From Acidobacteriota bacterium (GTDB lineage: Bacteria; Acidobacteriota; Thermoanaerobaculia; Thermoanaerobaculales; Thermoanaerobaculaceae): a stretch of 44,280 nt of DNA. Where the stretch lies: contig SCRJ01000024.1 of NCBI GenBank assembly GCA_004298115.1, positions 1 to 44,280 of the forward strand, written 5' to 3'. Below are positions 27,588 through 35,592 of the stretch, piece by piece. The position numbers and the translations under genes were made by a program. Numbering within the stretch: position 1 is the stretch's first letter; each line of letters starts with the position of its first letter. The notes below the pieces were generated by a model, which saw only the letters and a program-made list of their open reading frames with translations, was not told the DNA's origin and did not search any database.

Positions 27588-28040
27588 ATGTCACGATCCA
27601 CGGTCGTCCTCGGCATGACGACGTTGGCGCTTCTGGTCGGGTGGGGAAGCGCGGCGGCCCAGGTCACGCCACCGCCTCCGACGGCGACGCCCACGCCCAC
27701 GCCCACGCCCACGCCCCAGATCCCCTGCCAGGTCGAGCTCGGCAAGCAGGCCGATGTGAGCGTGGACGGGAGCGCGGCAGCCGATCCGGACTGCATCACG
27801 GTCAAGAGAAACAAGACGACGATCGTCTGGACCGGGAGCGCGGACGTCAAGACCCTGCGCATCAGCTTCAAGAACCCGGCGACCAAGCACCCGCCGGAGG
27901 ACCCGGTGTGCGCCGGTGCGCAGTGCGTCTCCGACAAGCTGAAGCTCAACAAGTTGGGAGAGTTCGCCTACGGCATCGTCGTCGTGCGCCAGGACGGGAC
28001 GACGGCGACGGCCGACCCGAAGGTGATCATCCAACCGTAG
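27588..28040 (+). CDS. Small exported protein with Thr-Pro repeat linker
   Basis: 150 residues. A signal peptide (about 1-26, WGSAAAQ) is followed by a (Thr-Pro)5 linker, then a domain of about 105 residues with four Cys. It contains CQVELGKQADVSVDG, ITVKRNKTTIVWTGSADVKTLRISF, DPVCAGAQCVSDK and GEFAYGIVVV. The fold looks like a beta sandwich (cupredoxin/Ig-like), but I recognise no family. ATG 27588 has GGAGG 5 nt upstream. It begins 35 nt after the kinase gene stop on the same strand, so it is probably co-transcribed and could be a periplasmic partner of the kinase sensor part. Confidence 0.8.
   Translation: MSRSTVVLGMTTLALLVGWGSAAAQVTPPPPTATPTPTPTPTPQIPCQVELGKQADVSVDGSAAADPDCITVKRNKTTIVWTGSADVKTLRISFKNPATKHPPEDPVCAGAQCVSDKLKLNKLGEFAYGIVVVRQDGTTATADPKVIIQP
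27687..27716 (+). repeat. Five tandem ACGCCC hexamers (Thr-Pro linker)
   Basis: Five exact copies of ACGCCC encode alternating Thr-Pro. Gain or loss of a unit keeps the frame, so the linker length can vary without breaking the protein. Confidence 0.9.
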
Positions 28041-28297
28041 CTCCGGCCCCGGCGCCGTGGCGACGCGTCAGCGGCAGCGGACGTGCACAGGCCCGCCGGC
28101 GGGGCCGCGGCCGGCTCGACCCAGGGCGTGAGGACGGGGGGCTTGGAGAAGTTCCGCGCCCGGCAGCAGAGTCCCGTCGAGTTCCTTACACCGGGAGCGG
28201 GCAGCGGTGAGTGGCGTCCCCCGGGGGCGCGGCCGCCAAGACCAGGCGGCAAACCGGCGCGCTCGAGGGCTCGTACTCGAAGCAGGGAGGGTGATCG

Positions 28298-28627
28298 ATG
28301 GTCAGCCGGATCTGGCACGGATGGACGACGCCCGCAAACGCGAACGCCTACGAGAAGCTGCTCCGGGAGGAGATCTTCGTCGGGATTTCCAACCGGAACA
28401 TCGGCGGTTTCCGGAGCATCCAGCTCTTGCGCCGCGAGGTCGGCGGCGAGGTCGAGTTCGTCACGATCATGCTCTTCGACTCGCTGGACGGCGTCCGCGA
28501 GTTCGCGGGCGCGGACTACGAGGCCTGCGTCGTCCCGGACAAGGCGAGGACCGTGCTCTCCCGCTTCGACCAGCGCTCCCAGCATTACGAGCTTCTGGTC
28601 GAGCGCCACGCGACCGCCCGCGTCTGA
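28298..28627 (+). CDS. Antibiotic-biosynthesis-monooxygenase-like (ABM) protein
   Basis: 109 residues, a single ferredoxin-like ABM domain: RIWHGWTTPANANAYEKLL, GFRSIQLLRREVGGEVEFVTIMLFDSLDGVREFAG and VLSRFDQRSQHYELL. The family includes small dimeric oxygenases and many uncharacterised proteins; no cofactor site can be read. ATG 28298 follows GGGAGGGTGATCG. A solitary gene; the catalytic function is not assured. Confidence 0.85.
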   Translation: MVSRIWHGWTTPANANAYEKLLREEIFVGISNRNIGGFRSIQLLRREVGGEVEFVTIMLFDSLDGVREFAGADYEACVVPDKARTVLSRFDQRSQHYELLVERHATARV

Positions 28628-28639
28628 TCGCGGTCTCCC

Positions 28640-28755
28640 CGCTCGAGGAGCGGATATCGTCGATACGCGTGGACGCGACGCCGGTCCGTGGCACCGGTAC
28701 GATCGCCGACTCCGGCCTCAAGTACCTGAGCACCCACGTGTACCGGCGGGGATAG
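28640..28755 (+). pseudogene. Possible C-terminal tail of a cysteine-synthase-like gene
   Basis: The frame ending at TAG 28753 gives GTIADSGLKYLSTHVYRRG. The DSGLKYLST pattern is that of the C-terminal end of PLP-dependent cysteine synthases. Nothing upstream in this frame matches, and the ABM stop lies just before. It is read as a dead 3' remnant; the match is short. Confidence 0.4.
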
Positions 28756-28786
28756 GTCGCCGCCGCGGCGATCCCGTTCCCGGCGG

Positions 28787-29188
28787 TCAGTGCGACGCGA
28801 AGTCGACGGTCGTGCCGGCCGGCAGCTTGTGGATCCGCATGACCTGATAACCGGCGGGCGCCTTCCAGGTGATGGCGAAGGTGAACTCCACCGGATCACC
28901 GGGCGCGATCCCCGCGAGCGAGACGCCGTCGGCCACCGGGAACGGCATCGTCATCGACCGCATGCCGACGACCTTGCCGTGCTCGTCGCGGAAGCCGGGG
29001 ATCGGCGCGTGGCGGATGTAGAGGTCGCGGTCCGGGCCTTCGGCCTGGGGCAGCTTCTCGACGACGCCGCGCACCGTGTAGACGTCGGCCACGGACACGG
29101 GCACCTTTCGGCCGCAGCCGCCGGACGCCGCCAAAACGGCGACGGCGAGCGCGCCCGCGATCGCCACGCTGGCGAACCTCCGTCTCAT
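28787..29188 (-). CDS. CusF-like periplasmic copper-binding protein
   Basis: 133 residues. A signal sequence (about 1-25) ends ASGGC, possibly a non-canonical lipobox. A small beta barrel of the CusF/copper-binding type follows: YTVRGVVEKLP, LYIRHAPIPGF, GKVVGMRSMTMPFPVADG, IAPGDPVEFTFAITWK and YQVMRIHKL. The MRSMTMPF segment holds the Met/Trp-type copper ligands of the family. It is likely a periplasmic Cu(I) or small-metal binder. ATG 29188 is followed directly by MRRRFASVAIAG. No copper efflux genes adjoin it. Confidence 0.85.
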   Translation of the reverse strand: MRRRFASVAIAGALAVAVLAASGGCGRKVPVSVADVYTVRGVVEKLPQAEGPDRDLYIRHAPIPGFRDEHGKVVGMRSMTMPFPVADGVSLAGIAPGDPVEFTFAITWKAPAGYQVMRIHKLPAGTTVDFASH

Positions 29189-29312
29189 CGTGTCACCCTC
29201 CCGCCTCGCACCGGACGGTAAACGGCGCGCGCGCGGTCGTCAAGCGACGTCGCAGCCGCCCGCGCCGGCCGCGACTCCGCCCCGCGGGGAGGTTACCCCC
29301 GACGGGGAGCCG

Positions 29313-30389
29313 TCACTCCTTGCCTCCCTTCCAGCGCCGCAGGCGCGCGACCTCGTCGGAGAGCTGGCCCCAGAGCCGCCCGGACTGCCGGCGCAGCCTC
29401 TCGTCGTGGCGTCTCTCGTAGGCCCGGGCCTCGCGTTCGAGCGCGCGGAAATGCTCGAGACGCTCCGCGGCGATGGCTCCGGACTCGACGGCTTCCCTGA
29501 CCGCGCACCCCGGTTCGGCGTCGTGCCGGCAGTCGCGGAAGCGGCATCGCGCGGCGAGAGCTGCGATTTCCCCGAACACGGCCTCGAGGCCCTCGTCGTC
29601 CACGAGCTGCAGCTCACGCATGCCCGGGGTGTCGAGCAGGAGGCCGCCGCCGGGCAGCAGGACGAGCTGTCGGTGCGTCGTGACATGGCACCCGCGGCCG
29701 TCACGCGCGCGGACCTCGCCCGTCGCCATCCGCTCCTCACCGAGCAGCGCGTTGACGAGGGTCGACTTGCCGGCGCCGGAGGAGCCGACGAGGGCGACCG
29801 TCACGCCGGTGTGGATGACCGATCGCAGCGCTTCGACGCCGTCGGAGCGCAGGGCGCTGGTCACGTGGATCGGCACGCCGGGGCACCGGCCGGCGACCTG
29901 CGCCGCGCGTGCCGAGGGCTCCTCGCAGAGGTCGGCCTTGCTGAGGACCACGGCCGGTTGGGCGCCGCTCGCCCAGATGCGGGCGACGTACCGCTCGATC
30001 CTATGAACGTTGAAGTCCGCGTCGAGGCCGCAGACCGCGAACACCAGGTCCACGTTGGCCGCGACGACCTGGGTGCGCGCCTGCCGGCCGGCGGCCCCGC
30101 GCGTGAAGACGGTGCGCCTCGCCAGGACGCGGTCGATGACGGCGGTGCGATCGGGCGCCGGCGGGCCGTCGAGGACCACCCAGTCGCCGACGCCGGCCGG
30201 ACCGGCGTCCTCCAGTTCGCGGCGAAGCCGTCCGGCGAGGTGTGCCGGGCCCGGTCCGGTCGCCGACCAGACCTCGAAGGCGCCGCGGTGCTCCGCGGCG
30301 ATCCGGGCCGGGGTGGCCGGGCGGTCCGGCACGCACTGGAGCTGGTGTTCGAAGAACGGGCCGAAGCCCAGAGCCGATAGCTCGTACAC
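29313..30389 (-). CDS. rsgA: Ribosome small-subunit-dependent GTPase A
   Basis: 358 residues; a circularly permuted GTPase that matures the 30S ribosomal subunit. An OB-like N-terminal domain (about 1-100) precedes the motifs in permuted order: G4 VVLSKADL, G1 GSSGAGKST, G3 DTPGM. The C-terminal zinc knuckle is present (CRFRDCRHDAEPGC: Cys, Cys, His, Cys). GTG 30389 is chosen because GGAGG lies 8 nt upstream; an in-frame ATG at 30404 overlaps that site. The start is moderately certain, the identity high. It is longer than E. coli RsgA in its tail by about 20 charged residues. Confidence 0.95.
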   Translation of the reverse strand: MYELSALGFGPFFEHQLQCVPDRPATPARIAAEHRGAFEVWSATGPGPAHLAGRLRRELEDAGPAGVGDWVVLDGPPAPDRTAVIDRVLARRTVFTRGAAGRQARTQVVAANVDLVFAVCGLDADFNVHRIERYVARIWASGAQPAVVLSKADLCEEPSARAAQVAGRCPGVPIHVTSALRSDGVEALRSVIHTGVTVALVGSSGAGKSTLVNALLGEERMATGEVRARDGRGCHVTTHRQLVLLPGGGLLLDTPGMRELQLVDDEGLEAVFGEIAALAARCRFRDCRHDAEPGCAVREAVESGAIAAERLEHFRALEREARAYERRHDERLRRQSGRLWGQLSDEVARLRRWKGGKE

Positions 30390-30660
30390 GGCGGAATCCT
30401 CCATGTGGGCGGCCGGGCAGGCCCGCACACGCGCACGTGTCCCTCGCCGCGGCAGCCGGCGGGGCGCACTGGGACGAATCTGCTTGAGATGACCGGGAAC
30501 GCCGTGGCCGTCAACGCCTACGGCGCGCTCGCAACCTCACGCAAGATCCCCATGGAGAACTGTGGCGTTCATCAACCCTCTCGTGGGGCTGTTGCCCCGT
30601 GTACGCCGGGAGGATACCACCTTCGTCGCCGGCGCCCGTCGCGCCGTTCCGCGGCGTTTC

Positions 30661-30669
30661 TGCGATACT
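30661..30669 (+). promoter_or_regulatory. Extended -10 box directly before a small Cys-rich ORF
   Basis: TGC-GATACT, an extended -10 element, ends 7 nt before ATG 30677, so the mRNA would begin at the start codon. No ribosome binding site is present. Confidence 0.5.
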
Positions 30670-30676
30670 CCGCGGC

Positions 30677-30907
30677 ATGGGACTGCTGCGGCCGAAGCAC
30701 GAGCGCAACGCGGTGCGGCGTCAGACGCGCATCGCCACGGTGGTGACGTGCCCGTACAACGGGCATCAGGTGGGGTGGTGTCTGGGCCTGTGCGCGCCGG
30801 TGGCCGGGATCGGCCACTGCGGGCGGCCGGCGGCGCACGCGATGATGGGGCGCACGCAGCTCGCCATCGCCGCGCAGATGGCGCTCCCGCCCGCCGCGGC
30901 GAAGTGA
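30677..30907 (+). CDS. Small Cys/His-rich protein of unknown function
   Basis: 76 residues. It begins MGLLRPKHERNAV and has four Cys and two His in the pattern CPYNGHQVGWCLGLCAP, then GIGHCGRPAAHAM, followed by a short helix. This could bind a metal ion. It has no signal peptide. An extended -10 box lies 7 nt upstream and no ribosome binding site is seen, which fits a leaderless mRNA. I know of no family. It could be a chance frame, but the ordered Cys/His spacing and a promoter placed exactly at the ATG favour a gene. Confidence 0.6.
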   Translation: MGLLRPKHERNAVRRQTRIATVVTCPYNGHQVGWCLGLCAPVAGIGHCGRPAAHAMMGRTQLAIAAQMALPPAAAK

Positions 30908-30916
30908 CGGCGGCGC

Positions 30917-32047
30917 CTAGCCGGCGGGCTTCGGCGGCGGCGCCGGCATCGCGAACTTCGCGTCGTCGACCGGGACGTTCTGCTCGGTGCTGTCCACCTG
31001 AATCGTGAAGCGGCCGCCGGGGCGCGCCAGGGTCCAGCGAAACGCCACCTTGACGCCGTCGACGTCGCGGTAGTCGGCGTAGTCGATCCGCGTCGGGAGG
31101 TACCCGAGGGCGGTGTCGGCGTAGCGCTCCTCGCGCAGCAGCAGTCCGGTCTGCGCGTCGAAGTAGAGCTTGAGCGGCGGCTGGCCTTCGTTGCGGGCGA
31201 CCAGGAGGACGGCGTCGCGGCCATCGATCGTCTCGGACGGCCGCACGGCAAGCGCCGTGAAGAGCTGCTTCACGTGCAGCGGGAAGCGGAGGTCCGCGTC
31301 GAGCCTCGCCGCCTCCGTCTCGGCGGCGCTCATCGGTTGCGGACCCTCGCGGCCGGTGAGCCAGCCCCGGCTGCCGTCGAACGCGGTGATCATCTCGCCG
31401 CGCGGCGTCTGCATCACCGAGAGGCGCTTGTCCGGCGCCTTCGCGAACACCTCGATCGGCATCTCCCGGCCGCCGAAACCGAGCAGCCGCCCCCTCTGGA
31501 CGCGGCTGGTGACCTTCTCGAGCGCCTCCGCACCGACCGCCTGCGCGTACTTCGCGAGAACCTGGTCGGGGGAGGGAAGCGCCGGGGCGGCGGGGCCCTC
31601 GGCGGCGGGCTTCGCCTCCTCGGCGGTGATCGCCGGGATCGCCACCGGCTTCGCGGCGCCGCGGTGGCACGTGAAGCAGGTGACGTCGCGGTCGCCGTCG
31701 AAGTTGTCCTTGTCGATCGCGGCCACCATCCGGATCATCGTGCGCGCCGCCTGCTTGGGCTTGCGGTCGTCCTTCTCGAACGCGCCCTGAACGTGGCAGT
31801 AGTTGCACTCGACGCCGAGCGACGCCGAGATGAACTGCATCGTCGGAATCAGCTGATCCGCGGGGATGTCCTTGAGGACGCGCACGTTCTTGAAGGCCTC
31901 GCCGGCGGTCTTCGGCGCCGCCGCGGGCGCCGCGCCGGGGCCGTTCTGGCTCGGCGGCGTCTGGGCGCCGGCCAGCAGCGCCGTACCGGCGACGACCGTC
32001 GCCGCCAGCGCCACGCCGAGTCTTGTCTCACGCACTTGTCCGCTCAT
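30917..32047 (-). CDS. Reaction-centre-type cytochrome c subunit family protein
   Basis: 376 residues, exported. A signal peptide (about 1-28) precedes a cytochrome domain of the photosynthetic reaction-centre subunit type with two haem sites, CNYCHV (near residue 81) and CFTCHRG (near 124), rather than four. NVRVLKDIPADQLIPTMQFISASLGVECNYCH is characteristic of the family. A long C-terminal domain without haem follows (about 160-376), beta-rich and lipoprotein-carrier-like (LYFDAQTGLLLREER). Such proteins are frequent in non-phototrophic Acidobacteriota; a periplasmic electron-transfer role is likely. ATG 32047 has GGAGG 7 nt upstream. Confidence 0.9.
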   Translation of the reverse strand: MSGQVRETRLGVALAATVVAGTALLAGAQTPPSQNGPGAAPAAAPKTAGEAFKNVRVLKDIPADQLIPTMQFISASLGVECNYCHVQGAFEKDDRKPKQAARTMIRMVAAIDKDNFDGDRDVTCFTCHRGAAKPVAIPAITAEEAKPAAEGPAAPALPSPDQVLAKYAQAVGAEALEKVTSRVQRGRLLGFGGREMPIEVFAKAPDKRLSVMQTPRGEMITAFDGSRGWLTGREGPQPMSAAETEAARLDADLRFPLHVKQLFTALAVRPSETIDGRDAVLLVARNEGQPPLKLYFDAQTGLLLREERYADTALGYLPTRIDYADYRDVDGVKVAFRWTLARPGGRFTIQVDSTEQNVPVDDAKFAMPAPPPKPAG

Positions 32048-32293
32048 CTCGCACCCTCCGCCGAACCGGCCGATGTCCCCGATAACGGCCAAGGCCGCGT
32101 CCCATTCCAGGGCCCGAGGGCCCGACCTCGGTGACCTGCGGCATGCCGGTGCCCGGCGGCGATCCGGGAATGCTGCGCGTGGCGGATCCGGGCACCCCGC
32201 TCCGTGAGTGCCGCCGGTTCGAAGGCGAGCGCAACGGCAGGTGGGGCTCGGAGATCCAACGCGAGTCCGCGCGCCGGCGGTAGGGAGCGCCTG

Positions 32294-32908
32294 TCACCAC
32301 GCGTCGACGTGAAGACGGGCGTCGAGGTCCTCGCGCTCGGCCTGGGCCGGCGGGGTCTTGGGGAAGCCGAAGGGGATCACGGCGGCGATCTCGTAGCCGG
32401 CCGGGATCCGAAGCGCCTCCTTGAGCCCGGTGGCGTCGTACGGGGTGTAGGTGCAACCGAACAGCCCCTGGTCGGCGAGCGCGAGCATCACGTTCTCGAT
32501 GCACATCCACGCCGACGCGAGCGGGTTGAGCTCGAACAGGGTGCGGCACTCGGCGAGCGGCTTGAGCTTGTAGCAGACGACGAGCAGCTCCGGAGCCGCG
32601 AGCATCATCGCCTGCTGCACCGGCAGCGAGCGGCGGTAGACCGCCTTGAGCTCCTCGTCCTCGAAGCGGGCGACGAAGCGCTCGATCTCGGCCGGGTCCG
32701 TCATGTCGCGCGCCTTGAGCGCCGCGACCACCGCCCGGCGGCGCTTGTCGCCGTCGCGCAGGAGGACGAACTGCCAGCTCTTGAGGTGGGCGTTGCAGGG
32801 CGCGCACAGGCCCGCCTCCAGGGCCCGCCGCACCGCCTCCTCGGGGACGGCCCGCGCGTCGAACTCCCGCGTCGTCCGCCTCGACCTGACGACCTCGTCA
32901 AACTCCAC
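32294..32908 (-). CDS. Nitroreductase family protein
   Basis: 204 residues of the FMN-dependent nitroreductase fold: VVRSRRTTREFDARAVPEEAVRRALEAGLCAPCNAHLKSWQFVLLRD (FMN phosphate site with RRTTR), ENVMLALADQGLFGCTYTPYD and an IPFGFPKTPP C-terminus. It presumably reduces nitro or related groups with NAD(P)H in the cytoplasm; the substrate is unknown. GTG 32908 is preceded by GGGAGG. It stands alone on the minus strand. Confidence 0.9.
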   Translation of the reverse strand: MEFDEVVRSRRTTREFDARAVPEEAVRRALEAGLCAPCNAHLKSWQFVLLRDGDKRRRAVVAALKARDMTDPAEIERFVARFEDEELKAVYRRSLPVQQAMMLAAPELLVVCYKLKPLAECRTLFELNPLASAWMCIENVMLALADQGLFGCTYTPYDATGLKEALRIPAGYEIAAVIPFGFPKTPPAQAEREDLDARLHVDAW

Positions 32909-33300
32909 GGTCCGCCTCCCGTCGTGCCGCGCCTCGGACCCGAGTCGGGCGACCCGTCACCTTCCGCGGGGCCGCGCCGGCCCTCACTCCGTCAGTTCCC
33001 GGTACGTGATCCGGCGCTCCCGGGTTGCCGGTCCGCCCCGCGTCGCGGGCACGCTTCGACTTGCCGGAAGGCGCAATGACTCCATTCAGGTACCTCTGAC
33101 AGCGAGACCTCTTCCCGGCAGCGCCTGGCGCCGGCGAGCCTGCACTCCTTGAGAGGTGCCTGGACCGGCTTGCCGAAGACGCCCTCGCAGGCCCTTCGGT
33201 TTCCCGACGGAGCAGCTGTACCGTGCCGCCGGGCGCGTCGAATGAGCGTCCGAGGTGGAGACCCGTTCAGGTCCCGGCGCGGCGCCGACATACCGCGCCA
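32909..33300. other. Gap of about 390 bp holding a V4R-like gene tail
   Basis: No intact gene. On the minus strand, 33097-33195 reads RACEGVFGKPVQAPLKECRL followed by AGARRCREEV. That resembles the C-terminal Cys-x7-Cys end of V4R domains. No start or ribosome binding site supports a full gene. The rest of the gap shows nothing I can support. Confidence 0.45.
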
Positions 33301-33957
33301 CTACCCGAAATACGAGCGGACCTCCTGTGCCAGCTGCAGGAGGTCGCGGGCGGTTCCCGGGTCGATCAGCCGGCCGGTGTGGACGAGCATCGCGTCGCCC
33401 TCCGCCTCGACGTGCGCGACCCTGGTCGCCCGTTGTACGAACTGCGATCGCACGCCCTGGGTGAACGCCGCGCGGACCGCCGCCTCGTCGGGGCCGACGA
33501 CGCGGTAGGTCTTGGAGAAGGCGGGGTCGTCGTCGAACCCGACCTCACGGATCCCGAAGAGCGGGCCGAGGCGGTGCGAGATCGGGTCCTCGGGGGCGAG
33601 CTCGAAGCGGGGAAGCGCGAGCTTGGCGTCGCGGAGAATGCAGACCGTCGCGCGGTGCTGCTGCTGGCTCTTCCCGCCGCCGGTCACGTAGACGTAGTCG
33701 GCGATCCAGACCTCCGGGCCCCAGGCGGAGCCGCGGACGAGGTTGCGGACGCGCCGGTCGCGGCCCTTTTGGAAGAGGGGGAGGGAACCGAACCGGTCGA
33801 GCAGTTCGGGGCCGTCGGCGACCGCGAGCCCAAGTTCGACGGCGGCCGCGGCCCAGCGCTCGCGCCGCCGCTTCCACCACGCCCGCTCCGCGAGCCAGAT
33901 GGCCGCCACGCCGGCCGCGACGCCGATCACGATGAGAGCGATCACGACGGGTTTCAT
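33301..33957 (-). CDS. Membrane-anchored protein of unknown function
   Basis: 218 residues. One N-terminal helix (about 3-23, VVIALIVIGVAAGVAAIWLAE) followed by RAWWKRRRERW places the rest in the cytoplasm. The soluble part (about 40-218) contains LFQKGRDRRVRNLVRGSAWGPEVWIADYVYVTGGGKSQQQHRATVCIL and PRFELAPEDPISHRLG, a beta-rich pattern like DUF3137-type proteins. I cannot assign a function. ATG 33957 has GGAGG close by. Confidence 0.75.
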   Translation of the reverse strand: MKPVVIALIVIGVAAGVAAIWLAERAWWKRRRERWAAAAVELGLAVADGPELLDRFGSLPLFQKGRDRRVRNLVRGSAWGPEVWIADYVYVTGGGKSQQQHRATVCILRDAKLALPRFELAPEDPISHRLGPLFGIREVGFDDDPAFSKTYRVVGPDEAAVRAAFTQGVRSQFVQRATRVAHVEAEGDAMLVHTGRLIDPGTARDLLQLAQEVRSYFG

Positions 33958-34197
33958 CGAGCCTCCGGGGCCTCGCCGGCGGACCTCCCGGCCACGCCGC
34001 TGGGTGTGGTCGCCATCCTACCTCGCCCGCGTCCGGGCCGCCGGCGAGGCGGCGGAGTGTGAACGACGGGCCAGGCGCCGACCAGGCTCGAGCACCCGGG
34101 TGAGAGGCCGCGGCACGGTGCCGACTCCGGTACCCATCCTCCCAGCGATCCGGCGGGGCCCGAGCGGGCTTCAGCGTCGAGGCGCGAAAGGGTTAGG

Positions 34198-34611
<414 letters not shown>

Positions 34612-34824
34612 CTTTCACCCCCTCGCGGCCGATGGGCCGGCCGCGCCCGCCGGCGGCCGGTACCGCCTCGGGCCGCCGCCGCCCGCGTCGCGTCGAGGCG
34701 GTCGCGAGTCCGTGGGGTGGCGGGCCGGACTCGATCCGGAAACGACCTGCCCCTGGGCTGGAGACGCAACGAGCTCCCCGCCGCGAGGCCCGCACGGCCG
34801 TCGTCAGCGACGCCGTCGAGCGGC

Positions 34825-34848
34825 GCGTCCCGATACGGAGCGGGACGC
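34825..34848 (-). terminator. Hairpin after the DUF1579 gene
   Basis: On the minus strand a perfect 8-bp stem (GCGTCCCG/CGGGACGC, 8-nt loop) starts about 22 nt after the DUF1579 stop. No T-run follows, so it may be a terminator or only an RNA-stabilising hairpin. Confidence 0.45.
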
Positions 34849-34870
34849 GGGCCGGCGAACGGCGCTCGCG

Positions 34871-35455
34871 CTAGTGCTTCATCATGTGATGGGCCGCCGG
34901 AGCGGCCGCGGTGCACGTCTCATGGCCGAGCGGCGTCCACGTCCCGTTCAGCTGCAGCTCCCACGCGTGCTCCAGCGTCTCGGCGCCCTTCTTCGTGAAG
35001 GTGTCGCGGCTGGCGAACGTCTTGCCGTCCATCGAGCCTTCCCCGGTCCAGACCATCGTGTCGCCGTTCCACCCGGGCGAGGTCTCCTGCGACCAACCGC
35101 CCCCGTTGTCCACCCACAGCATCACGAACTGCTTCTTGCCGGGGTCAAACGTCATGTGGAACATCCCTTCCATCGGCCTCGGAGTCGCCGCCGTCTTGGT
35201 CTCCACGACCATGCCCGACACCCAGAAGCCGCCGAGGGCGCCGTGAGTGTGGACCTTCGAGGCGGTGGCGTGCGCGGAGCCGAAGGGCGAGGCGTCGGCC
35301 TGCCCGGTGCACGCGAAGCTGCCCTCGAACGGCTTCAGCTGGGCCATCTCCGCCGCGGGGTGGGGAACCGTGGGCGCCTGCTCCGCGGCGCCCGCCGCGA
35401 CGCCGGCGGCGAGGACCGCAGCCGCTCCCACCGCGAGGAACCGTGTGCTGTTCAT
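34871..35455 (-). CDS. Exported DUF1579 protein
   Basis: 194 residues. A signal peptide (about 1-24) is followed by a DUF1579 domain: LKPFEGSFACTGQADASPFG, GFWVSGMVVET, HMTFDPGKKQFVMLWVDNGGGW, WTGEGSMDGKTFASRDTFTKKG and AWELQLNGTW. The tail ends HHMMKH, rich in His and Met. DUF1579 proteins are periplasmic beta-barrel-like proteins of unknown role. ATG 35455 has AAGGAG upstream. It has a near-consensus promoter with an unusually AT-rich leader. Confidence 0.87.
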   Translation of the reverse strand: MNSTRFLAVGAAAVLAAGVAAGAAEQAPTVPHPAAEMAQLKPFEGSFACTGQADASPFGSAHATASKVHTHGALGGFWVSGMVVETKTAATPRPMEGMFHMTFDPGKKQFVMLWVDNGGGWSQETSPGWNGDTMVWTGEGSMDGKTFASRDTFTKKGAETLEHAWELQLNGTWTPLGHETCTAAAPAAHHMMKH

Positions 35456-35516
35456 ACTCTCTCCTTTCCGAAGGGTGAAGGTACACAGAGAATTAGTTGC
35501 AGTATCATTAGCAGGG

Positions 35517-35544
35517 ATCATAGCTGACGGGTGGCGACTGTCAA
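35517..35544 (-). promoter_or_regulatory. Strong promoter of the DUF1579 gene
   Basis: Minus-strand TTGACA (35539-35544), 16-nt spacer, TATGAT (35517-35522). The transcribed leader (about 35475-35510) is much richer in A and T than its surroundings and contains GCAACTAATTCTC, which recalls half of a Fur-type site, though the symmetry is poor. Confidence 0.75.
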
Positions 35545-35592
35545 GCTCCCGGCGCCCAACGCCCGAGCGAGCCACGGCGCGCGGCGCCGCCG

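Noticed and set aside
30405-30660. Possible gene between rsgA and the small Cys-rich ORF
   Set aside because: Short frames here have no ribosome binding site, promoter or recognisable protein pattern.
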